From: Calditrichaceae bacterium
Lineage (GTDB): Bacteria; Calditrichota; Calditrichia; Calditrichales; Calditrichaceae
Direction: 5' to 3'
Length of the DNA: 5,748 nucleotides
Assembly: GCA_030592985.1 (NCBI GenBank)
Contig: JAUVIB010000234.1
Coordinates: 1-5,748, forward strand
In this document: one piece after another, positions 1 to 5,735 of the stretch
Numbering within the stretch: position 1 is the first letter of the stretch
Layout: each line of letters opens with the position of its first letter
Position numbers and translations under genes: made by a program
The notes under the pieces: model-generated
The model's input: only the letters and a program-made list of their open reading frames with translations
What the model was told of the DNA's origin: nothing
The model's database searches: none

Positions 1-645
1 CCAATTTTAATTCCTATTCTTTTAATTGCGATTGGAACAGTTTCTGCATTTCCAACTAAACCTTTTGGAGAAGATTTCTTTTATACATTATTTATGTTCT
101 TTGGCAAACCGGTCAATGCTTTATTAGTCGGATTTTTTATTAGCTTAGGTCTATTGCCCGGATTTAATGAAGAAACATTAAGTGGATGGATTGGTGAAGG
201 AATTAAGCAAGCGGGTCCTATTGTTTTAATTACAGCTGCAGGTGGAGCTTTTGGCGCTGTGATCAAAACAACTCCCATTGCCCTAGTATTGGGAAATGTA
301 TTAAGTAGTATGAACCTTGGTATTTTAGTGCCATTCATCTTAGCGGCAGCTTTAAAAACGGCTCAGGGTTCATCAACAACAGCGCTCGTTACTACTTCCG
401 CTATTATGGCTTCATTGCTTGCTCCACTTGGATTAGATTCAACTTTGGGAGCAGTACTAACCGTAATGAGTATTGGCGCCGGAGCAATGACGGTTTCTCA
501 CGCAAACGACTCATACTTCTGGGTAGTAGCTCAATTTACAGGTATGGATGTAAAAACGGCTTACAAAACCATAACAATGGCTACATTAATTCAAGGGACG
601 GTTACTCTATTTGTTGTTATAATCTTGTCAATTATTTTATTATAA
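1..645 (+). CDS. GntP-family permease (gluconate/organic acid:H+ symporter), C-terminal part
   Basis: The reading frame is open from the first base of the window and ends at TAA 643-645, giving 214 residues; family members run to about 440-450, so roughly the N-terminal half lies off the left edge. An internal ATG at 94 is not the real start, because the sequence before it is in frame and also membrane-like. The product is a polytopic inner-membrane carrier: most of it is hydrophobic helices rich in Gly, Ala, Ile and Leu. Family hallmarks visible are a glycine-rich AGGAFGAVIKT segment (about nt 238-270), LKTAQGSSTTA (about nt 352-384) and SHANDSYFW (about nt 496-522), matching the conserved GntP signatures GGAFG, AQGS and the histidine/asparagine/aspartate motif near the C terminus. 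Known members import gluconate, glycerate or related sugar acids with protons. The substrate cannot be read from this fragment and no sugar-acid catabolic gene lies nearby, so no symbol is given. Confidence 0.9.
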   Translation, partial: PILIPILLIAIGTVSAFPTKPFGEDFFYTLFMFFGKPVNALLVGFFISLGLLPGFNEETLSGWIGEGIKQAGPIVLITAAGGAFGAVIKTTPIALVLGNVLSSMNLGILVPFILAAALKTAQGSSTTALVTTSAIMASLLAPLGLDSTLGAVLTVMSIGAGAMTVSHANDSYFWVVAQFTGMDVKTAYKTITMATLIQGTVTLFVVIILSIILL

Positions 646-702
646 GATGAAAAAAGATATCTGGGTTGTAAAAGATAGAGAATTAAATATAATCAACCAA
701 GA

Positions 703-725
703 GATTACTTGTTTTTTAAGTGATC
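703..725. other. Weak AT-rich inverted repeat downstream of the permease
   Basis: GATTACTT (703-710) and AAGTGATC (718-725) form an 8-bp stem with one G-U wobble around a 7-base loop (GTTTTTT). The stem is AT-rich and no T-run follows it on either strand, so it is a poor candidate for an intrinsic terminator. It lies in the 108-bp gap between the permease stop and the WG-repeat gene and might be a weak transcript-end structure; it may equally be chance. Confidence 0.25.
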
Positions 726-753
726 ATTAAAAAGAAATGTTAAAAGGAACACT

Positions 754-2073
754 ATGCATATTATTTATTTTTTTATTTATTCAATACTTTTAATGATTTG
801 TTTCCTTAATGCAGATGATATCTATTTAAAGAATGGTAGTATTTATAAAAATGTTCAGGTTGTTGATAGCAATTCTTTATATATCACCTATAAAAAAGGT
901 TATACTGATGAATTGAGTCGTGTGATGAAAAATTTAGTTGATGAAATTAAGTATCAGCAATTTAACCCATTTATAGAAACAGAATGTATAACAGCGGGAA
1001 AAAAAATTATTATAAATAGTAACATATCGTCTTTTAAAGAATATTATAAAAACCCAAAATACTTTCCTATCTTATATAATGGTAATTTAAAATTTATCGA
1101 TTCAACAGGGCAAACGGTAATTAAAACAAATATAAAATTAAATCGATCCCAAATAACCGTAAAATCCTTAATAAGGGTGCATTATATTTATTATAAAGAT
1201 GATATAAAATTTCATGATGGATTATTGTCTCTTGATAGAGGAATATCCAGAGTTCCCACTAAATTTGCAAAAAACTATCAGTGTATTGATTCGGAAGGGA
1301 ATAAAGTATTTGATATTGAAGCTGAATGGATTGGCTCGTTTAGTGATGGTCTGGCACAAATCAAAGTGCCTAAATTTTTCCTAATTTTCCAAACAGGATA
1401 TAAATATGGATATATTTACCCAAACGGAACATATCATATTTCTCCAAAATATGATTATGCGGGTCGGTTTTCTGAAGGATTAGCACGTATTAAAGTTGAT
1501 AATAAATTCGGTTATATTAATAAGTTGGGTGATATTATTATTAAACCCTTATTTCAGGAAGCATCGGAATTTTCGGATAGTCTTGCAGTTGTCTGTTTTA
1601 AAGGTAAATTTGGCTATATTAATAAGAAAGGTCAATTATCTATCCCGGCAATCTTTGATAGGGCCTGGGCATTTAATTGTGGAAGGGCACGCGTTCAGGT
1701 GAAAGATAAATTTGGATATATAGATAAGAATAATTCATATATAGCGAAACCAATGTTTGAATTTGCTCTTGATTATAATGAGAACTTAGCATGTGTAAAG
1801 TATGAGAATGGTATCGGATATATGGATGTTGAAGGGAATATGACAATTGAACCTCGTTTCTCCAATGGAAGTAGTTTTTCAGATGGACTTGCGCCCGTTG
1901 AATTCGATTATAAATGGGGTTTTATTAATAAAAAGGGAGAATTTGTAATTAAATGTAAATATCAGTTGACCTATCCATTCGTTGATGGTGTTGGAATAGT
2001 ATGGGAAGAGGATAACCCCTCTTACATCAATCGTAATGGCATAATTATTAGATCCGTTTTTGAGGAAGAATAA
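754..2073 (+). CDS. Exported WG-repeat protein
   Basis: 439 residues from ATG 754, preceded by AAAAGGAA (742-749) at good spacing. Residues 1-20 are a hydrophobic Sec-type signal peptide with probable cleavage after FLNA; Cys16 does not sit in a convincing lipobox. Residues 21-50 (DDIYLKNGSIYKNV start) resemble the short D-x-I-x-LKNG module found at the mature N terminus of many exported bacterial proteins. Residues from about 196 to the end are seven WG-type repeats, each with a F-S-D/E-G-L-A strand, then a (F/Y)GYI-(N/D)-K-x-G turn and a (K/E)P-x-(F/Y) segment. Repeats start at residues 196, 239, 273, 307, 341, 375 and 409: six lie 34 apart, and the first carries a 9-residue insert. A degenerate unit may begin at 153 (FHDGL). 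The WG family has no firm biochemical role; these beta-rich repeats are usually taken as binding or structural surfaces at the cell envelope. A link to the redox genes downstream is not shown. Confidence 0.85.
   Translation: MHIIYFFIYSILLMICFLNADDIYLKNGSIYKNVQVVDSNSLYITYKKGYTDELSRVMKNLVDEIKYQQFNPFIETECITAGKKIIINSNISSFKEYYKNPKYFPILYNGNLKFIDSTGQTVIKTNIKLNRSQITVKSLIRVHYIYYKDDIKFHDGLLSLDRGISRVPTKFAKNYQCIDSEGNKVFDIEAEWIGSFSDGLAQIKVPKFFLIFQTGYKYGYIYPNGTYHISPKYDYAGRFSEGLARIKVDNKFGYINKLGDIIIKPLFQEASEFSDSLAVVCFKGKFGYINKKGQLSIPAIFDRAWAFNCGRARVQVKDKFGYIDKNNSYIAKPMFEFALDYNENLACVKYENGIGYMDVEGNMTIEPRFSNGSSFSDGLAPVEFDYKWGFINKKGEFVIKCKYQLTYPFVDGVGIVWEEDNPSYINRNGIIIRSVFEEE
1339..2070 (+). repeat. Seven tandem WG repeats (protein level)
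   Basis: In-frame repeats starting at residues 196, 239, 273, 307, 341, 375 and 409 of the WG-repeat protein. The shared core is F-S-D-G-L-A, then about ten residues, then FGYINKKG, then KPxF. The last six units keep an exact 34-residue (102-nt) period. The units have diverged widely at DNA level, so this is an old protein repeat rather than a recent DNA duplication. The motif Trp-Gly of the family name appears literally only once (KWGF, 387-390); elsewhere the position is F/Y-G or a variant. Confidence 0.8.
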
Positions 2074-2183
2074 ATTGTCAAACCACAATATCATTAATAG
2101 GACGGTTAAACACTTGATCTGTGTTATGCGATTAGATCTTTCAATTCACCACTATATTACAGGCGTTAATAAGCGAAGAAAAT

Positions 2184-2648
2184 ATGAATAAAACCATAAA
2201 AGAAATTACCCTAATTTTACTTCTTTCTGTGGGAAGTTCGATACTCATTAATACGGCAATTAATAAAAATATTTCTATTTTTTATACTGAAATCGAATTT
2301 AAGCAGGGTCGGGATATCTCTACAAAAGATGCCTACCGCTTATTTCATGATGGGAATGTTTTATTTATTGATTCCCGCTCTAAGGGAGATTATGAGGACG
2401 GACATATCAAAGATGCTGAAAATTTACCCATACATAGTTCCCGCGTGAAAAAAATAAATTTCATGAATGTAATCCCCAGAGATGGGAAAATCGTTATTTA
2501 TTGTGTAGACGCCAATTGTCCTTCAGCTAAGCGTTTGACCGGCGAATTAAATTTTATGGGTTATAAAAATGTTATGATCTATTCAGAGGGATGGATAGCC
2601 TGGGAAAGTAAAGGATATCCCGTTGAAAGGAATATTCCGCATGAATAA
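2184..2648 (+). CDS. Membrane-anchored single-domain rhodanese-like protein
   Basis: 154 residues. Residues 8-26 form one hydrophobic segment after a short lysine-containing N terminus (MNKTIKE), read as a signal anchor that places the domain on the periplasmic side. The rhodanese domain spans about 43-148: LFIDSR (60-65), the GHI motif (73-75), the active-site strand and loop YCVDANCPSA with the catalytic cysteine at 107, and the EGW-x-x-W-x-x-x-GYP ending (135-146). Rhodaneses move sulfane sulfur through a cysteine persulfide. The loop is unusual in having acidic Asp109, no Arg/Lys and a second cysteine at 112, so disulfide or persulfide relay chemistry is conceivable. The ribosome site is weak (GAAGAA just upstream of ATG 2184). 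The stop overlaps the start of the next gene by 8 bp, which ties it to the DoxX/MauE-like protein. Sulfur donor and acceptor are unknown. Confidence 0.88.
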   Translation: MNKTIKEITLILLLSVGSSILINTAINKNISIFYTEIEFKQGRDISTKDAYRLFHDGNVLFIDSRSKGDYEDGHIKDAENLPIHSSRVKKINFMNVIPRDGKIVIYCVDANCPSAKRLTGELNFMGYKNVMIYSEGWIAWESKGYPVERNIPHE

Positions 2649-3093
2649 CTTCTATAGTAAATTTTTTTCCATTGTCTTTCGGCTGATCGTCGGCGTAATC
2701 TTTATTTACGCATCAATGGATAAAATTCAAAATCCGGATAGTTTTGCTATTTCCGTAGAGAATTATCAAATATTATCACCTTTTTGGAGCCATTATAGCG
2801 CTTTAATATTACCTTGGTTGGAATTGTATTGTGGTTTGTTTTTATTATTGGGTCTTTTTGTACGCACAAGCGCCCTCATGCTTGCAGGCATGACTTTTTC
2901 TTTTATTTTAGCCTTAATCTATGCTTTGTATATGAATCTTGATATTGATTGCGGTTGTTTCGATGTATCCGGTTCATCTCAAAAAGTAAATTTAATGAAA
3001 ATTTTAGAAGATGTTGTCCTGTTATTGATGGCTGCTTATATTATTAAGTTCCCTTATGAAATGTTTTCAATAAAAAATAAAGGAAAAGGTTGA
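2641..3093 (+). CDS. DoxX/MauE-family redox-associated membrane protein
   Basis: 150 residues from ATG 2641. This start is preferred over an upstream in-frame TTG at 2623 because AAAGG (2626-2630) lies before it and the ATG overlaps the rhodanese stop in the coupling arrangement ATGAATAA. Four hydrophobic helices are visible: about 8-25, 52-73, 76-98 and 119-137. The family signature is R14-L-x-x-G...F-x-Y-A-S-x-D-K early on and DIDCGCF (101-107, Cys104 and Cys106) after the third helix; Cys64 lies in helix 2. MauE proteins work with the thioredoxin-like MauD in disulfide formation during methylamine dehydrogenase assembly, and DoxX/DoxD relatives are subunits of thiosulfate:quinone oxidoreductase. 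No methylamine dehydrogenase gene is seen here, so a general membrane thiol/disulfide or sulfur-electron role is more likely. The neighbouring rhodanese and the TlpA-like protein downstream fit this. The stop TGA overlaps the next start by one base. Confidence 0.85.
   Translation: MNNFYSKFFSIVFRLIVGVIFIYASMDKIQNPDSFAISVENYQILSPFWSHYSALILPWLELYCGLFLLLGLFVRTSALMLAGMTFSFILALIYALYMNLDIDCGCFDVSGSSQKVNLMKILEDVVLLLMAAYIIKFPYEMFSIKNKGKG
3081..3089 (+). promoter_or_regulatory. Ribosome binding site deciding the start of the fusion gene
   Basis: AGGAAAAGG lies inside the end of the MauE-like gene, three bases before ATG 3093 when measured from its last G and with its first AGGA about 8 bases away. The ATG shares its A with the TGA stop at 3091-3093 (TGATG). 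This favours ATG 3093 over the alternative in-frame TTG at 3090 and implies translational coupling. Confidence 0.6.
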
Positions 3094-4367
3094 TGTTGAA
3101 GATAGTTATCTCTCTGTTTGTTTTTTATTCTGTGATTTTTGCTCAGGAAAAGATTGTTATTCTTCACACTAATAATCTGAATGCTACTCTGGAAAATTGT
3201 ATCTGTCCCGACCATCCTTATGGTTCCATTGAAAAAATAAAACCTCTTGTTGATAAAATCAGAAAAGAGGAAAAAAATGTTTTATTATTTGACGCCGGGG
3301 ACATGCTATCCGCTTTTGGTGATAGGCATAAAGATAAAACCATGATTTCCGCTCTGTCCTTTTTAAAATATGATGTGATAACAATCGGTGATCAGGAGTT
3401 TGCCAATGGACTCGATTTTTTTCATAAACTCTTTCTTAAACAGGATTTTCCCATCGTTTCGGCTAATTTATTAGAAGAATTTCCTCCGTATGTAATTAAA
3501 AAAGAAGGTCGCATCCGAATTGGAATTATTGGGATTACTTCGCCGGATGCTTTTAAGTTTTATGCAGAGGAAAAACTTGTCGGTATTACCATAAAAGATT
3601 TATACACGACACTTGATATAATAGTGAATGAAGTGAAGAATAAGGCGGATATTGTTATTTTACTTTCCCATTCCGGACTTGATGAAGATAAAAAAATCGC
3701 TGAAAAGTATTCTCAAATTGATTTGATAATTGGCGGACACTCTCAAAATGCGCTTAAACAAGGTGAGAAAGTAAACAATACCTTAATAACTCAGGCCGGT
3801 GGTGACGGCTATTATTTAGGACGTATTGATATCACCGTTACACAAAGTAAAAAAATTGAAAGTATGAATGCCCGGCTTATTCCGATTAGTATAGAATTGG
3901 AAAATGACAAAAATATTGTAAATATTATAAAAAAATATGATTATAGTTTCATTGAAAAAGCAGTAAAAAAAAATAAATTTCTCACACCGGTACCGGAACC
4001 TTATATTATCAAAGATGAAAAAGAATGTATGAATTGTCATGAAAAAGAGTATAATTCATGGAAAAAATCGACCCATGCCCATTCATGGCAAAGTCTTGTA
4101 AAGGATAAAAAAACGAAATCCATGGTGTGTATCTCTTGCCATGTAAGCGGTTTTGGGCGTCCGGACGGATTTATAAATGAAAATATCACCCATGATCTGA
4201 GAAATGTAACGTGTGTTGAATGCCATTATACAAATGCTTCCCATTTGTTAAAGAAAAACAAGGAAAGCGTAAAGAGAGTAGAAGAAAAAAACTGCATTCG
4301 CTGTCATGATAAAGAAAATGATCCGGAATTTAATTTTAAAAGCGCCTTATTGAAAATTAAGCATTAA
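3093..4367 (+). CDS. Secreted UshA/SoxB-fold phosphoesterase domain fused to tetraheme c554-like cytochrome
   Basis: 424 residues. Residues 1-17 are a Sec signal peptide (cleavage after IFA, before QEK). Residues 20-265 follow the 5'-nucleotidase/UshA metallophosphoesterase order: ILHTNNLN (23-30), LLFDAGD (64-70), TIGDQEFANG (97-106), LSHSGLDED (191-199), GGHSQ (214-218) and QAGGDGYYLGRIDI (234-247). Against E. coli UshA, D70, H193, H216 and Q218 keep metal-ligand positions, but the D-x-H pair is N28-x-N30 and GNHE is GDQE (99-102), so the site is altered and nucleotidase activity is doubtful. A C36-I-C38 pair follows motif 1. The UshA C-terminal nucleotide-binding domain is absent. In its place, residues 308-405 carry four CXXCH heme sites (312, 346, 374, 401) with c554-type features: W323, HAH (328-330), GFG/DGF between hemes 2 and 3. 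His328, 330, 367 and 384 are candidate distal ligands. The protein should be periplasmic or extracellular. The fold call is firm; reaction and substrate are unknown. Confidence 0.87.
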   Translation: MLKIVISLFVFYSVIFAQEKIVILHTNNLNATLENCICPDHPYGSIEKIKPLVDKIRKEEKNVLLFDAGDMLSAFGDRHKDKTMISALSFLKYDVITIGDQEFANGLDFFHKLFLKQDFPIVSANLLEEFPPYVIKKEGRIRIGIIGITSPDAFKFYAEEKLVGITIKDLYTTLDIIVNEVKNKADIVILLSHSGLDEDKKIAEKYSQIDLIIGGHSQNALKQGEKVNNTLITQAGGDGYYLGRIDITVTQSKKIESMNARLIPISIELENDKNIVNIIKKYDYSFIEKAVKKNKFLTPVPEPYIIKDEKECMNCHEKEYNSWKKSTHAHSWQSLVKDKKTKSMVCISCHVSGFGRPDGFINENITHDLRNVTCVECHYTNASHLLKKNKESVKRVEEKNCIRCHDKENDPEFNFKSALLKIKH

Positions 4368-4429
4368 AAATTATTGATTTATAAAGTAGTTCAAATTAAT
4401 TTCTGACAAGAATATTTTAATGAAAGAAT

Positions 4430-4434
4430 AGGAA
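4430..4434 (+). promoter_or_regulatory. Ribosome binding site deciding the thioredoxin start
   Basis: AGGAA is one base from ATG 4436 but seven bases from the in-frame ATG 4442. The spacing favours the second ATG, which drops only Met-Lys from the signal peptide. Confidence 0.5.
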
Positions 4435-4441
4435 CATGAAA

Positions 4442-4996
4442 ATGAGATATGTTTTAATTACTATATTATTATTGACTTCCCTTACCGTTGGTTTTTCTAA
4501 AAATAATGAGACAAAGGAGTTGAGTGTTGGTGATGAAGCGCCTGCATTTTATCTGAAGGATTTGCAAAACAATGATGTCTTCCTACGGAATTTTTGTGGA
4601 ACAAAATTAAGGCAGCCATGGAAAAATAAAACAAAATATGCAGTAATATTGAGTTTTTTCGCTACATGGTGTGAACCCTGTAAAAAAGAAGTTCCGATTC
4701 TGGAAGAGGTATACGAGAAAAATAAAGATAAAAACCTTAAAATATTTCTAATTAATTATGGTGAAAAAAAAGATATGGTGGCCTCTTTTGTAGAAAAACA
4801 ATCGTATAGTTTTCCGATTCTTCTCGATATATATAAAGTGGTTGGTGAAAAAAAATATAATATCAAATCTTTACCCCGTCTTATCATAATTGATCAGAAT
4901 GGTGTGATCCGGTTAGTAAAAAAAGGTTTCCACGATCGGGAGAAATTTATGAAAACCCTACAAACAGTTTTAGATGAAATGTTTGTTACAGAATAA
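4442..4996 (+). CDS. TlpA/ResA-type extracytoplasmic thiol-disulfide oxidoreductase
   Basis: 184 residues from ATG 4442; ATG 4436 in the same frame is possible but too close to the AGGAA. Residues 1-19 form a hydrophobic signal peptide or N-terminal anchor (cleavage probably near GFS-KN). The redoxin/thioredoxin fold begins at VGDEAPAFYLKDL (29-41), continues with VILSFFATWCEPCKKEVP (68-85) holding the redox pair Cys77/Cys80, and has cis-proline 145 in SLPRLIIID (143-151) followed by the usual DQNGVI turn. The WC-E-P-C active site is typical of TlpA, ResA and CcmG proteins, which reduce apocytochrome CXXCH thiols or other exported disulfides. Between the first strands there is an extra segment (FCGTKLRQPWKNK, 51-63) with a third cysteine at 52. 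It starts about 70 bp after the multiheme fusion gene, with no clear terminator between, so it probably belongs to the same operon. Likely jobs are keeping the hemes' apo-cysteines reduced or partnering the MauE-like protein as MauD partners MauE. Confidence 0.88.
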   Translation: MRYVLITILLLTSLTVGFSKNNETKELSVGDEAPAFYLKDLQNNDVFLRNFCGTKLRQPWKNKTKYAVILSFFATWCEPCKKEVPILEEVYEKNKDKNLKIFLINYGEKKDMVASFVEKQSYSFPILLDIYKVVGEKKYNIKSLPRLIIIDQNGVIRLVKKGFHDREKFMKTLQTVLDEMFVTE

Positions 4997-5094
4997 AAAA
5001 GCCTGTTTTGTTTTTAAAGAAATGGCCGGCTAACTGGAGGTTTATGGAGTATACGGACTAAAAAACCTGGTAATGAAAATTTATTATTCGCTTG

Positions 5095-5123
5095 TTGAAG
5101 TTTTGCTTTAAATTTAGTACATT
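5095..5123 (+). promoter_or_regulatory. Candidate sigma70-type promoter of the toxin-antitoxin operon
   Basis: TTGAAG (5095-5100, four of six matches to TTGACA) and TACATT (5118-5123, four of six matches to TATAAT) are 17 bp apart. Initiation would fall near 5130, leaving a leader of about 30 nt before GTG 5161. The -10 box overlaps the left arm and loop of the inverted repeat at 5107-5142, as expected of a repressor-controlled promoter. In DNA this AT-rich such matches also arise by chance. Confidence 0.35.
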
Positions 5124-5142
5124 ATTCGGTGCTAAATTTAAA
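5107..5142. promoter_or_regulatory. Inverted repeat, putative operator of the toxin-antitoxin operon
   Basis: TTTAAATTTAGTAC (5107-5120) and GTGCTAAATTTAAA (5129-5142) are inverted copies matching at 13 of 14 positions, the exception being T5118/G5131. The loop is 8 bases (ATTATTCG). Phd/YefM antitoxins repress their own operon by binding palindromes at the promoter, and this repeat ends 18 bp before the antitoxin GTG. The right arm runs on into a further AAATTTAAAT stretch (to 5149), giving extra half-site-like sequence. Operator function is inferred from position and symmetry. Confidence 0.55.
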
Positions 5143-5160
5143 TTTAAATATGGTGGTGTT

Positions 5161-5442
5161 GTGAGAAGAATAAATTTATCCCAAGATATAAAATCGCTGT
5201 CTGATTTTAGAGCTAATGCTGCTTTATATGTTAGAAACATTAGACGTTCTAAGCGACCCATGGTTATCACCCAAAACGGAAAAAGTTCTGCTGTCATTCT
5301 TGATGTTAATGATTATGAATCCTTACTCGAAAAAATTGATCTCCTGCAGGATGTCCAGATTTCCCGAAAACAATTAGCCAATGGAGAAGGCGTTGATCAT
5401 GATTCAGCCAAAGAGATGATTCTGAGTAAATTGAGTATATGA
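5161..5442 (+). CDS. Type II antitoxin, Phd/YefM family
   Basis: 93 residues from GTG 5161. The frame is open further up to TTG 5092, but the extra residues (MLKFCFKF and on) are unlike the family and would be encoded across the putative operator; GTG 5161 has a purine-rich GGTGG (5152-5156) before it and gives the normal family length. The Phd/YefM fold is visible: MRRINLSQDIKSLSDFRAN (1-19), the helix ending in RRSKRPMVITQNGKSSAVILDVNDYESLL (28-56), where TQNGK-SAVIL is the family hallmark, then a C-terminal tail (about 60-93) that in relatives wraps the toxin. The N-terminal domain should dimerise and bind DNA, repressing its own promoter together with the toxin. The stop overlaps the toxin start in ATGA, a typical antitoxin-first arrangement. 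Confidence 0.88.
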   Translation: MRRINLSQDIKSLSDFRANAALYVRNIRRSKRPMVITQNGKSSAVILDVNDYESLLEKIDLLQDVQISRKQLANGEGVDHDSAKEMILSKLSI

Positions 5443-5735
5443 AAATTATATGGTCGCCACAATCAATTGAACGAGTTGCTGAAATAGCTCTATATATTGC
5501 CAAGGGTAAATCTGGCGCAGCGGACAAATGGGTAATTTCCATTTTTAATACAGTAGAAAAACTTTCCAAATTTCCCCAAACAGGTCGAATTGTTCCCGAG
5601 TTTAATAAAATAGATATCAGAGAACTTATACATGATAATTGCAGAATTATATATCAGGTAAACCCGCTTGAAATCGAGATTCTTACTATTCGCCATGGAA
5701 AACAAATACTTTATGAAAATGAGATACTGAAATAG
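5439..5735 (+). CDS. Type II toxin, RelE/ParE superfamily
   Basis: 98 residues, full family length, starting at ATG 5439 inside the antitoxin stop (4-bp ATGA overlap) and ending at TAG 5733-5735. The family pattern is clear: MKIIWSPQSIERVAEIALYIA (strand then helix 1), helix 2 to about residue 44, KFPQTGRIVPE (44-54), IRELIHDNCRIIYQV (60-74) and ILTIRHGKQIL (81-91). The R-E-L-I...R-I-I-Y and I-R-H-G-K elements are those of ParE-like toxins. ParE proteins poison DNA gyrase, while RelE proteins cleave mRNA on the ribosome; sequence alone favours the ParE-like subgroup but does not prove the target. No truncation or frameshift is seen, so the pair may be functional. Arg50, Arg61 and Arg85 are notable conserved-looking basic residues. 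Confidence 0.88.
   Translation: MKIIWSPQSIERVAEIALYIAKGKSGAADKWVISIFNTVEKLSKFPQTGRIVPEFNKIDIRELIHDNCRIIYQVNPLEIEILTIRHGKQILYENEILK

Noticed and set aside
647..730. 27-codon + strand ORF (begins MKKDIWVVKD) directly after the permease
   Set aside because: No ribosome site before its ATG, no recognisable domain, and its 3' end is the weak inverted repeat; a chance ORF cannot be excluded.
2074..2183. Promoter for the redox cluster in the 110-bp gap (TTGTCA 2075, TTGATC 2114, TATATT 2153)
   Set aside because: No pair of boxes has acceptable spacing and match; a promoter is likely here from context but cannot be placed.
3816..4040. Minus-strand ORFs, here and at 81-338, 1879-2094, 5058-5297, 5306-5569 and 5490-5705
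   Set aside because: All lie antisense to well-supported genes, have no domain resemblance and read as low-complexity shadows.
3093..4040. SoxB or a standard 5'-nucleotidase (ushA) assignment
   Set aside because: The fold fits but key ligands are changed, the nucleotidase C-terminal domain is missing and no other sox genes are present, so neither name is justified.
4368..4435. Independent promoter for the thioredoxin gene (CTGACA 4403 or TTGATT 4374)
   Set aside because: No -10-like hexamer at 16-18 bp from either; co-transcription with the upstream genes is simpler.
4999..5020. Possible terminator: A-run followed by T-rich stretch after the thioredoxin gene
   Set aside because: There is no GC-containing stem; the A/T runs alone do not make a convincing intrinsic terminator.
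5024..5100. Integron attC-like site: GGCTAAC at 5028 with GTTGAAG at 5094, upstream of a toxin-antitoxin pair
   Set aside because: Neither end matches the attC core consensus, the two ends are not complementary to each other, and no inner paired arms are present.
5034..5111. 25-codon open frame (VYGLKNLVMK region) and a five-codon ORF with a GGAGG in front (ATG 5044)
   Set aside because: Too short, unrecognisable, and the GGAGG is only three bases from ATG 5044; treated as intergenic sequence.
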